Source of the DNA: CAYOHP01 sp964403795 [NCBI: uncultured bacterium]
GTDB taxonomy: Bacteria; Muiribacteriota; UBA6191; CAZXTJ01
Reading direction: 5' to 3'
Assembly (NCBI GenBank): GCA_964403795.1
Contig: CAYOHP010000162.1
Coordinates: 1-13,709, forward strand
DNA: 13,709 nt
The translations under genes and the position numbers were made by a program. Shown in pieces: positions 1 to 6,195 of the stretch; position 1 is the stretch's first letter, and every line of letters begins with the position of its first letter. Under the pieces are notes generated by a model. That model made no database searches. It saw only the letters and a program-made list of their open reading frames with translations, and had not been told where the DNA came from.

Positions 1-31
1 GACCCCCAAAGCAGTCCGCGGCAACCCGCTT

Positions 32-796
32 TCAGCGTCCGTAGCGACGCAGATCCCGCAGGACCCGGGCGAGTTCCTTGGGGAGCGGGCAATCCACCAC
101 CAGTTCGGGGCGGCCCTCGGCCCGGAGCTCGAGCCGGGAGGCATGCAGGGGCAGGCGCGCCAGCCACGGCGCCTCCGGTCTCCCGTGTCCGCCGGGGCGG
201 TAGTCCGTCTTGATCGTCGAGAGCAGGATCGGATCCACCCTCCCGTAGAACGGATCGACCGCCAGCGGGAAGCCCAGGGCCTTGGCATGCAGGCGGATCT
301 GGTGGGTGCGCCCGGTCTCGAGCTCGGCCTCGAGCCAGGCGTAGGTACGGAATCTCTCCAGGACCCGAAAGCGCGTGAGGGAGGGCTTGCCCTCCCGGAG
401 GTCCACGGTCCAGCGGCCGGGCTTCTTCCGGACCGGAGCCAGCGGGAAGGTGGCCTCCCGGGTTTCCCAGTCCGGGACGCCGGTGACCAGCAGCAGGTAG
501 CGCTTGCCGATCGTGCCGGCCGTGAAGGCCTTCCCCCAGCGGCTCTGGGCCTCGGGAGTCAAGGCGAAGGCCATGGCCCCCGAGGTGTCCTTGTCGAGGC
601 GATGAAGCACGTGAGGCCGGTCCCCTGGCCCGCCTCCGAGTTGGGCCCAGACCCGCTCCAGGGCGGTCGCTCCGGTCTCGCCCCGGCCCGGCACCGAGAC
701 CACCCCGTGGGGCTTGTCGACCACCAGCAGGTCCTCGGTACGGGCCAGCACCGGGAGCGGATCGCCCCAGGGACGGGCCGGTTCGACGTGGGTCAC
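32..796 (-). CDS. RluA-family RNA pseudouridine synthase
   Basis: Isomerises uridine to pseudouridine in rRNA or tRNA in the cytoplasm. The 254-aa product shows the family motifs in order: a VVDKPHGVVSVPG block near residue 25, the catalytic HRLDKDTSG block with Asp68, KRYLLLV, and the GRTHQIRLHAKALGFPLAVD block. There is no S4 domain ahead of the catalytic domain, so this is the single-domain RluA type rather than RluD-like. I chose the GTG at 796 because GGAGGT lies 4 nt upstream of it; in-frame ATGs at 820 and 838 would add 8 or 14 residues but have poorer ribosome-binding sites. It is divergent from the M23 peptidase gene, with 82 bp between. The exact target uridine cannot be told from sequence. 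Family assignment is firm; the start is moderately sure. Confidence 0.93.
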   Translation of the reverse strand: MTHVEPARPWGDPLPVLARTEDLLVVDKPHGVVSVPGRGETGATALERVWAQLGGGPGDRPHVLHRLDKDTSGAMAFALTPEAQSRWGKAFTAGTIGKRYLLLVTGVPDWETREATFPLAPVRKKPGRWTVDLREGKPSLTRFRVLERFRTYAWLEAELETGRTHQIRLHAKALGFPLAVDPFYGRVDPILLSTIKTDYRPGGHGRPEAPWLARLPLHASRLELRAEGRPELVVDCPLPKELARVLRDLRRYGR

Positions 797-859
797 GGGA
801 CCTCCGATGCCGGGTCGCATCTTCGCACACGGCGGCATCCGGGGGATGGCCGGCCGGCC

Positions 860-868
860 TGGTACGGT
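860..868 (+). promoter_or_regulatory. Possible extended -10 element before the M23 peptidase gene
   Basis: TGGTACGGT fits TGnTAnnnT and lies 10 nt ahead of the ATG at 879. No convincing -35 is visible. A transcript from here would have a very short leader, so this is weak. Confidence 0.2.
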
Positions 869-878
869 GGAGACCTCC

Positions 879-1745
879 ATGGTGCGCTTCCCTGCCTTCC
901 CCTGCGTGATGTTCCTGGGGCTGATGGGCTCGGTCGCGGGCTTCGAGCTGGCCTGGGATCCGCCTCGGGTGGCCCAGGGCCAGGTCCTCCGGATCACCGT
1001 GACGGGTCCCGAGGATCTCGGCCGGCCCACCGGCAGCTTCGCCGGGAAGTCGCTCCGGTTCTTCCAGGGGGCGAGCCTGGGCGCCTGGTGGGCCCTGGCC
1101 GGGGCCGATCTCGACCTGGGCGCGGGCGCCGGTGCCCTCCTGGTCATGGCCGGCGGGGAGAGCCGGAACCACAAGGTCCCGGTGGTCCCGGGGAAGTACG
1201 AAGTGGAGCGGCTGACCCTGCCCCCCGAGAAGGTCTCGCCCACGGCTCCCGAGGTGCTGGCCCGGATCCAGCGGGACCAGCAGCGGGCGAAGGAGGCTGG
1301 TCTCACCGACCGGGACCATCCCTTCGGCGGGGTCCTCGACGTCCCGGCCGAGGGGCGGCTCTCGTCGTCCTTCGGGCGGCGCCGGATCCTGAACGGGATC
1401 CCGAAGAGTCCGCACGGGGGGACCGACATCGCAGCCCCGACCGGAACCCCGGTGAGAGCCGCCGCTCCCGGCGTGGTCCGCCTGGTCGACGACATGTTCT
1501 ACAGCGGATGGACCGTGTTCCTGGACCACGGCTCGGGCTGGATGACGACCTATATGCACCTCTCCGAGGTCTCGGTCCGGGAAGGCGAAACGGTGGGCAG
1601 GGGCGCCCGGATCGGGGCGGTGGGTGCCACCGGACGGGTCACCGGGGCGCACCTGCACTGGGGCCTGCAGTGGCTGCGGGCCAGGATCGACCCCATGGCG
1701 CTGGCGGCCTCGCCGGCGACGGCGACGGGAGGCGGGACGCGATGA
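879..1745 (+). CDS. Exported M23-family (LytM-type) metallopeptidase
   Basis: Predicted zinc endopeptidase that cuts peptidoglycan cross-links, 288 aa. Residues 1-21 form a signal peptide with a hydrophobic stretch ending in SVAG. Residues about 22-110 look like a beta-rich periplasmic domain. The M23 domain spans about 140-270: HGGTD supplies zinc ligands His169 and Asp173, TYMHLS holds His217, and GAHLHWG holds His248 and His250. All catalytic residues are present, so it should be active rather than a degenerate LytM regulator. The ATG at 879 has GGAG 6 nt upstream and places the signal peptide at the N-terminus. Its TGA overlaps the start of the next gene (ATGA, 1742-1745), implying translational coupling with the cNMP-CpaE protein. 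Possible roles are cell-wall remodelling in division, polarity or insertion of an envelope machine; the substrate bond is unknown. Confidence 0.92.
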   Translation: MVRFPAFPCVMFLGLMGSVAGFELAWDPPRVAQGQVLRITVTGPEDLGRPTGSFAGKSLRFFQGASLGAWWALAGADLDLGAGAGALLVMAGGESRNHKVPVVPGKYEVERLTLPPEKVSPTAPEVLARIQRDQQRAKEAGLTDRDHPFGGVLDVPAEGRLSSSFGRRRILNGIPKSPHGGTDIAAPTGTPVRAAAPGVVRLVDDMFYSGWTVFLDHGSGWMTTYMHLSEVSVREGETVGRGARIGAVGATGRVTGAHLHWGLQWLRARIDPMALAASPATATGGGTR

Positions 1746-2965
1746 TCGAGAAGATGCTCCGGGGCGTGCCGCTGTTCGCGGCCCTCTCCGAGGACGAGTT
1801 CGCCAAGGTCGTGGCCCTGGCCGGTGTGAAGGGCTACCTGGCAGGCATGCCGCTCTTCGCCACCGGCGATCCCTCGGACTGCTTCTACGTGGTCGCCCGG
1901 GGCAAGGTCTCGATCCGGATCCCGGCCGCCCCCGGCAGTCCCGAGCGGGAGGTCCTGCTCGGTCCCGGGAAGTTCTTCGGCGAGATGGGCGTGATGCGGG
2001 GCACGCCTCGCATGGCGAGCGCGGTGGTGGCCGAGGACTCGGTGCTGGTGCGGATCGACGCCCCGGCGTTCGACCAGTTGATGGCGGTCGACGACGAGCT
2101 CGCCGAGAAGGTCATGGTCGCCTTCATGGGGCGGGCCGCCGAGGTCGAGGAGGCCCGCAAGGCCGCCGAGAAGGCGAGCGAGGCGGCCAGCCAGGATCCT
2201 CATGTGCTCCTGTTCTACGGTGCCGGAGCGGGTTCCGGGGCGTCCTTCCTGGTGGCGAACGCCGCCCTCAAGGTCCGGGACCTCACCCGAAGGCGCGTGG
2301 TGATCCTCGACCTCGATCTGGAGGCTCCCACCCAGCACCTCTACCTGGGCGCCGGGCAGGGCCGGCTGCCCGCCCTGCTGGCCCGGCCCGAGGTCAACAC
2401 CGAGCGGGTCGTGGAAGCCGCCGAGCGGTTGCACCTGGGGGTCGACCTGATCGGCGGCCCTGGCGTGCCGCCCCCCAGCCATGCGACTCCGGAACGGGTC
2501 CTCAAGGTGGTGGAGGCCGCCCGGGAGGCCTACGACTACGTGCTCATCGACACCACCAGCGCCCTCACGCCGGTGAACCGGGCGCTCTTCGAGAAGAGCG
2601 ATCTCCTGCATGTGGTCTTCGGGGGGGACATCGTCTCGGTGGGAAGGGCGCTGCCGGTGGTGCGCTCGCTGGCCTCGACCGGCCTGGCACCCCGGATCCG
2701 GCTGGTCCAGAACAAGTTCCACGCCCACGTGGGGTTCCGGCCCCAGACCCTGGAAGAGCGGTTCCAGCGGCCGGTCACCGGTCGGATCGAGTTCGACCAT
2801 GCCCTGGCCGTCGAGGCTGCCAACGAAGGCGTCCCGCTGGTGAAGCGCACCCCCCGGTGCCCCGCCGCCACCGACATCACCCGCTTCGTGCGTCAGACCC
2901 TCTCGGCGGCCCCTCGGGAAGAGACCCCCGAGCGCAGCTTCTCGCTCTGGAACCTGCTCGGGTAG
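1742..2965 (+). CDS. Cyclic nucleotide-binding domain fused to CpaE/TadZ-MinD-like domain (paralog 1)
   Basis: 407-aa cytoplasmic protein. Residues about 1-125 form a cNMP-binding beta-roll; the phosphate cassette GEMGVMRGTPRMA keeps Glu81 and Arg90 and resembles the PKA cassette, so ligand binding is plausible. A charged Ala/Glu-rich helix (about 130-152) links it to a SIMIBI-type P-loop domain (155-395). The P-loop region is YGAGAGSGAS (159-168): both lysines of the canonical KGGxGKT are absent. Asp190/Asp192 in VVILDLDL and Asp270 in YDYVLID match the switch and Walker B motifs, and LVQNK (321-325) matches the family's N-[KR] base-recognition position. The tail ends in an aromatic segment, RSFSLWNLLG. 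This is closest in design to CpaE/TadZ, whose receiver-like N-terminus is here replaced by a cNMP domain. It starts inside the peptidase stop codon, with GGGAGG upstream. Role in polarity or envelope assembly is inferred; nucleotide hydrolysis is doubtful. Confidence 0.85.
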   Translation: MIEKMLRGVPLFAALSEDEFAKVVALAGVKGYLAGMPLFATGDPSDCFYVVARGKVSIRIPAAPGSPEREVLLGPGKFFGEMGVMRGTPRMASAVVAEDSVLVRIDAPAFDQLMAVDDELAEKVMVAFMGRAAEVEEARKAAEKASEAASQDPHVLLFYGAGAGSGASFLVANAALKVRDLTRRRVVILDLDLEAPTQHLYLGAGQGRLPALLARPEVNTERVVEAAERLHLGVDLIGGPGVPPPSHATPERVLKVVEAAREAYDYVLIDTTSALTPVNRALFEKSDLLHVVFGGDIVSVGRALPVVRSLASTGLAPRIRLVQNKFHAHVGFRPQTLEERFQRPVTGRIEFDHALAVEAANEGVPLVKRTPRCPAATDITRFVRQTLSAAPREETPERSFSLWNLLG

Positions 2966-2970
2966 CCGGA

Positions 2971-4347
2971 CTACGCCACCCGGGTGGAGGGCCGCGGCAG
3001 CGGCCGATCGACCGGCGGTCCGTCGGGGAGTTTCATCAGGTCGCCGAGCAGGTAGAGCGAACCGCAGACCACCAGGGGACGACCTTCGTTGCGGGCGATC
3101 GTCCTGGCCTTGTCCCAGGCGGTCTGGAGGTCGGCCTCGGCCTTGGCGGGGACGTAGCCGTGGCCTTCCTGGTGCCAGCGCGCCAGCAGGTCGGAGGCGG
3201 GTGCAGCCCGCTTCACCCCGGACTGGGCGAAGACCATGGTGCTGGCGATCCGGGCCAGCGGCGAGAGCATGGCCGTGAGGCTCTTGTCGCCGCAGGCCCC
3301 GAAGAGCACTACGGCCCGGGTGTTCCCGAAGACCTCCCGCCAGGCACCCTCGAAGGCGACCATGCCCTCGGGATTGTGGACCGCGTCCAGGACCGTCTGC
3401 GGGTCACCTTCCCGGATGTCGAACCGGGCGGGCCACCAGACCTCCGACAATCCGGCGACCACCGCCTCGGCGTCGATCGCCAGTCCCCGTCGGGCGAAGG
3501 CCACCTCGACCAGGCGCACCGCGAGCGCGGTGTTCGAGAGCTGATGGGCCCCGAGCAAGGGCAGGCGGATCCCGGGGTAGCGGCGTTCCCCGCTGTGGAG
3601 GTCGAAAACCAGCCGGCGGGCCTCCCGGTCGAGTCGCACGCCTTCGGTGCGGGGCCGCACCACCTCGACCGGGGCGCCCCTCCGGGCGGCCTCGGCCTCG
3701 ATCACGGACAGCGGTCCGGGACCCACGTCGGCGACCAGGAGCGGGATGCCGGGCTTGGCCACCCCGGCCTTCTCGTAGGCGATCCGCTCCCGGGTGGGGC
3801 CCAGGGTCTTCATGTGATCGAGCCCGATCGAGGTGATGGCGGCGGCCTCGGGCGTGAGCACGTTGGTGGCGTCGAGTCTCCCCCCCAGGCCGACCTCGGC
3901 GACCCCCCAGGATCCGCTCCGCCGGGCCGCCAGCTCGAAGACCAGCGCGGTATTGGCTTCGAAGAAGGTCGGCCGGTCCTGGCCGAGGTCGACGAGGCGA
4001 CTGCTGGCCCGGGCCACGGGTGCGGCCGCGGCCGCGAACAGGTCGCCGGGCACGGTGCGGCCGTCGACCCGGAAGCGCTCCCGCACCGAGACCAGGTGGG
4101 GCGAGGTGAACATGGTGGTGGCGAGTCCGTGGGCCCGGAGGATGGCCTCGACCATGGCGGTGGTCGAGCCCTTCCCGTTGGTGCCGGCCACGTGGATCCA
4201 GGGGTTTTGGGCCTCGGGGTGCTCCAGCTGGTCGAGCAGGAGCCGGAAGTGCTCGAGACCGTACTTGATGCCTTCCCGGATCAGGTCGGTGAGGAAGGCC
4301 TCGGCGTCCTCGGCGGACCAGTCGACGGAGTCGGTCATGGCAACCAT
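2971..4347 (-). CDS. folC: Bifunctional folylpolyglutamate synthase / dihydrofolate synthase
   Basis: Adds glutamate to dihydropteroate and extends the polyglutamate tail of folates, using ATP, in the cytoplasm. The 458-aa length is usual for the family. Motifs in order: P-loop HVAGTNGKGST (52-62), TSPHL (81-85), EVGLGGRLDATN (141-152), SIGLDHMKTLG (163-173), the YEKAGVAKPG segment whose Lys183 corresponds to the carbamylated lysine, and DAVHNPEG in the C-terminal domain. The start at 4347 has AAGGAG 8 nt upstream; an ATG three codons later is less well placed. It lies tail to tail with cNMP-CpaE paralog 1 (5 bp between stops) and head to head with paralog 2. Nothing else of folate synthesis is nearby. 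A Mur ligase is ruled out by the FolC-type motifs and size. Confidence 0.95.
   Translation of the reverse strand: MVAMTDSVDWSAEDAEAFLTDLIREGIKYGLEHFRLLLDQLEHPEAQNPWIHVAGTNGKGSTTAMVEAILRAHGLATTMFTSPHLVSVRERFRVDGRTVPGDLFAAAAAPVARASSRLVDLGQDRPTFFEANTALVFELAARRSGSWGVAEVGLGGRLDATNVLTPEAAAITSIGLDHMKTLGPTRERIAYEKAGVAKPGIPLLVADVGPGPLSVIEAEAARRGAPVEVVRPRTEGVRLDREARRLVFDLHSGERRYPGIRLPLLGAHQLSNTALAVRLVEVAFARRGLAIDAEAVVAGLSEVWWPARFDIREGDPQTVLDAVHNPEGMVAFEGAWREVFGNTRAVVLFGACGDKSLTAMLSPLARIASTMVFAQSGVKRAAPASDLLARWHQEGHGYVPAKAEADLQTAWDKARTIARNEGRPLVVCGSLYLLGDLMKLPDGPPVDRPLPRPSTRVA
2990..3005. terminator. GC hairpin beyond the convergent stops
   Basis: GGCCGC, loop GGCA, GCGGCC gives a perfect 6-bp stem inside the 3' end of folC, 25 bp past the stop of cNMP-CpaE paralog 1. 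No T-run follows, so a terminator role is only possible. Confidence 0.2.
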
Positions 4348-4375
4348 TCCTCAGGCTCCTTCCCGGGAGCGGGAC

Positions 4376-4381
4376 ACGCTA
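4376..4381 (-). promoter_or_regulatory. Possible -10 element for folC
   Basis: TAGCGT on the minus strand lies 28 nt ahead of the folC ATG, leaving a leader of about 20 nt that holds AAGGAG. No clear -35 is seen. Confidence 0.25.
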
Positions 4382-4449
4382 GCGCCTCCCGGGGGACGGT
4401 GGGAAGCCCAGGGGTTCCAAGGCGGAGAGCCGGAACCCGCGATCCGATG

Positions 4450-4455
4450 TAGTCT
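4450..4455 (+). promoter_or_regulatory. Possible -10 element for cNMP-CpaE paralog 2
   Basis: TAGTCT sits 34 nt before the ATG at 4490. The leader would contain GAGGAGG, a good ribosome-binding site 9 nt from the start. No clear -35. Confidence 0.28.
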
Positions 4456-4489
4456 CGGTCCCGGCCGGCCGCCGAGGAGGGGCACCCCG

Positions 4490-5701
4490 ATGACATCGAA
4501 CCGACTGCGCCAGATCCCCTACTTCCAGGGACTCTCCGACCAGGAACTCGACCGGCTCTCCGGGATCATGCGGGAGCGTCAGGTGGCCGATGGCGATCTG
4601 ATCTTCCGCCAGGGCGACAAGTCGAGCCACGTCTACATCGTGCGGCGCGGCAAGGTGCGGGTCTATGCGGTCCACGACGGGCAGGAGGAGACCTATACCA
4701 GCCTGACCGTGGGCGGCCTGCTCGGCGAGATCGGGGTGCTCTCCCGGGTCGACCGCACCGCCACCGCGGTTGCCGAGGGTCCCGGCGAGCTGGTGGAGAT
4801 GCGGGGCGAAGCCTTCCTGGCCTTGATCGAGGAGTTCCCCAATGTGAAGAGCGCCTTGCTCCAGACCATGGTGGGGCGGTTCAGGGCCGACGAGGCCCGG
4901 GAGGCGCGCCGGCTGGCCCGGCAGAAGACCAGGGCCCGCATCCTCCCGGTGTTCGCAGCCTGCGGCGGAGGAGGTGCCACCACCGTGACCGCCAATCTGG
5001 CGGGCTTTCTCCGTGAACTCACCGGAAAGGAAGTGGCGGTTCTCGACCTCGACCTCATGTTCGGGGACGTAGGCATGCACTTCGGGCTCGACGGCGGCCC
5101 CACCCTGGCCGAGCTCATGCTCGCCGATCCCATGGACACCGCCACCGTGACGGCGATCGCCCAGAAGGTCCGGGGAGGCGTCGAGGTCTACCAGGCGCCG
5201 AATCGCCCGGAGGAAGGCGAGTTCGCACCGCACGACTTCGTCGACCGGATCCTCTCGGCCCTGTCCGAGCGCTACGACTACATCCTCTGCGACACCAGCA
5301 GGCGCATCTCGGTCTGGACGCTCGACCTGTTCGAGCGGGCGGCCGCCCAGGTCCTGGTGCTCGGACCCGAGGTCACCAGCCTGCGCAACGCGGTGCGCTG
5401 GAGCGAGGCGATCGGGCGGGTGGGGCTCCCCATGGAGAACCTGAACATCGTCGCCAACAAGCTCACGGAGCGGGATGCCGGAGCCCCCGGGATGATGAAG
5501 GTCCGGCTGCCCGGCAAGCTGGCGGCGGTGCTGCCCTACGACGAGGCCGCTCGGGATTCCCTGGACTCGGGTCGGCTGCTGCTCCACTCGGCCCCCGAGG
5601 CCGAGCTTGCCAAGGCGCTCCGCAAGCTGGCCGGAACCCTTGCCGGGATCGAGATCGAGGAGTCCTCGAAGGGCCAGTATTTCTGGCAGCGCTGGACCTG
5701 A
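4490..5701 (+). CDS. Cyclic nucleotide-binding domain fused to CpaE/TadZ-like ATPase domain (paralog 2)
   Basis: 403-aa cytoplasmic paralog of the 1742-2965 protein with the same architecture. The cNMP domain covers about 1-125, with Glu80 and Arg89 in GEIGVLSRVDRTA. A basic, Arg-rich helix (131-150) follows. The P-loop-like domain (151-385) reads AACGGGGATTVTANL; both canonical lysines are missing but the two Thr remain, as in CpaE-type GGVGxTT. DLDLMFGDVGMHFGLDGG (186-203) and the EVTSLRNAVRW block (294-304) are strongly CpaE-like; Asp268 lies in DYILCD. VANKLT (321-326) and LPYDEAARDS (348-357) also match that family. The tail is aromatic, GQYFWQRWT. The ATG at 4490 is preceded by GAGGAGG at a 9-nt gap. 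CpaE/TadZ proteins localise Tad/Flp pilus machinery, but no tad gene lies in this window. A plain CRP regulator is excluded because there is no helix-turn-helix. Confidence 0.88.
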   Translation: MTSNRLRQIPYFQGLSDQELDRLSGIMRERQVADGDLIFRQGDKSSHVYIVRRGKVRVYAVHDGQEETYTSLTVGGLLGEIGVLSRVDRTATAVAEGPGELVEMRGEAFLALIEEFPNVKSALLQTMVGRFRADEAREARRLARQKTRARILPVFAACGGGGATTVTANLAGFLRELTGKEVAVLDLDLMFGDVGMHFGLDGGPTLAELMLADPMDTATVTAIAQKVRGGVEVYQAPNRPEEGEFAPHDFVDRILSALSERYDYILCDTSRRISVWTLDLFERAAAQVLVLGPEVTSLRNAVRWSEAIGRVGLPMENLNIVANKLTERDAGAPGMMKVRLPGKLAAVLPYDEAARDSLDSGRLLLHSAPEAELAKALRKLAGTLAGIEIEESSKGQYFWQRWT

Positions 5702-5729
5702 GGTCACGGGGGAGAGATCCCCCGGACCC
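5702..5729. repeat. 28-bp repeat with GAGA-loop hairpin, copy 1
   Basis: The unit begins GGTCAC and ends GGACCC. Inside, CGGGGGA, loop GAGA, TCCCCCG forms a 7-bp perfect stem closed by a GNRA-type tetraloop. It begins 1 nt after the stop of cNMP-CpaE paralog 2, so it may also end that transcript, though no T-run follows. Confidence 0.8.
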
Positions 5730-5808
5730 CCTTCGGCCGAACGAGGGAGTCGCGGTACTCCTCGAATGTCCGCCGCGGGGGGGCGCTGTGACGAGCCTCG
5801 AGGAGGTT

Positions 5809-5829
5809 CGGTGTCCGGCCGGGGTCACG
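5809..5829. repeat. 21-bp direct repeat, copy 1
   Basis: The unit reads from CGGTGTCC through GGCCGG to GGTCACG. Its last bases overlap the start of the 28-bp repeat copy 2. An identical copy lies at 6023-6043. Confidence 0.75.
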
Positions 5830-5850
5830 GGGGAGAGATCCCCCGGACCC
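5823..5850. repeat. 28-bp repeat with GAGA-loop hairpin, copy 2
   Basis: Identical over all 28 bases to the copy at 5702-5729 and in the same orientation, 121 bp downstream. Confidence 0.8.
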
Positions 5851-5899
5851 GGCACGGGAAGTCCGGGCCAGGCGCATCGCCCAGGCCCGAACATCCCGA

Positions 5900-5918
5900 G
5901 GCAACCCTTCGGGTTGCC
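5900..5918. repeat. Perfect hairpin, 8-bp stem
   Basis: GGCAACCC, loop TTC, GGGTTGCC. Part of the structured gene-free region; no T-run follows. Confidence 0.6.
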
Positions 5919-5927
5919 GCGGATCGA

Positions 5928-5948
5928 TTTGGGGGGACTCCCCCCAAA
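5928..5948. repeat. Perfect hairpin, 9-bp stem
   Basis: TTTGGGGGG, loop ACT, CCCCCCAAA. With the hairpin at 5900-5918 it makes a strong double stem. On the minus strand the T's follow the G/C stem, so it could terminate in either direction, but there are only three. Confidence 0.6.
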
Positions 5949-6022
5949 CCTCCCGCCTCGCTGCGCTCGGAGTCCGTCGCGAGTCGTCGCAGGTAGGTCT
6001 CCGAGAGGCGAGTGGTGGATCC

Positions 6023-6043
6023 CGGTGTCCGGCCGGGGTCACG
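6023..6043. repeat. 21-bp direct repeat, copy 2
   Basis: Identical to 5809-5829 over 21 bases. Here the sequence diverges right after GGTCACG, so the GAGA-loop hairpin is absent from this copy. Confidence 0.75.
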
Positions 6044-6107
6044 AGAAGGCTGGTAGCCGCGTCTGTGCTCCGGGGGGAACACTCGCGGGGGCACGGGGAC
6101 CCTGGTG

Positions 6108-6130
6108 CCGAAGGCTGCGGCAGCCTACGG
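6108..6130. repeat. Inverted repeat ahead of the exported-protein gene
   Basis: AGGCTGC and GCAGCCT (6112-6126) are exact inverted copies one base apart, extended by CCG and CGG past an A-A mismatch. It lies 66 bp before the GTG at 6196 and could be an operator or an RNA stem. Confidence 0.45.
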
Positions 6131-6195
6131 ACGCCCTCCGGTGTTTCTGGCGCGATGCTTGCGGTCGAGGACTCCGTCCGGAGAGGGGTCCCTCG

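Larger units (their letters stand above)
5702..6195. other. Gene-free region of about 490 bp rich in repeats and hairpins
   Basis: No open frame here has coding character; the reading frames that span it on either strand are translations of repeats. It holds two identical 28-bp repeats, a 21-bp direct repeat and at least three more hairpins, listed separately. It separates the cNMP-CpaE gene from the exported Ala-rich protein gene. It may act as a transcription end, a REP-like repeat island or structured RNA; sequence alone does not decide. Confidence 0.7.

Noticed and set aside
15-28. 14-bp match, inverted, between the left edge and the hairpin at 5910-5923.
   Set aside because: A match of this length is expected about by chance in a GC-rich window of this size.
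797-1495. Upstream extension of the pseudouridine synthase frame to 487 codons.
   Set aside because: The extra 230 residues are antisense to the M23 peptidase signal and body, have no family similarity, and a good GTG with GGAGGT lies at 796.
1550-2800. Long minus-strand open frame of 416 codons opposite the M23 and cNMP-CpaE genes.
   Set aside because: Its composition is His/Gly/Arg-rich shadow sequence with no domain, while the plus strand has recognisable motifs throughout.
2976-2987. 12-bp palindrome CCACCCGGGTGG near the convergent stops.
   Set aside because: It lies within folC codons, has no loop for a hairpin and no second copy; probably composition.
3833-4489. Plus-strand open frame upstream of the second cNMP-CpaE gene.
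   Set aside because: It is antisense to folC. The ATG at 4490 has a strong ribosome-binding site and starts at the beginning of the cNMP domain.
1742-5701. Reading the two cNMP proteins as CRP/FNR transcription factors.
   Set aside because: After the cNMP domain there is a P-loop-type fold, not a helix-turn-helix.
5702-6043. CRISPR-like array from the 28-bp and 21-bp repeats.
   Set aside because: There are only two copies of each, spacings of 121 and 214 bp, no regular spacers and no cas genes.
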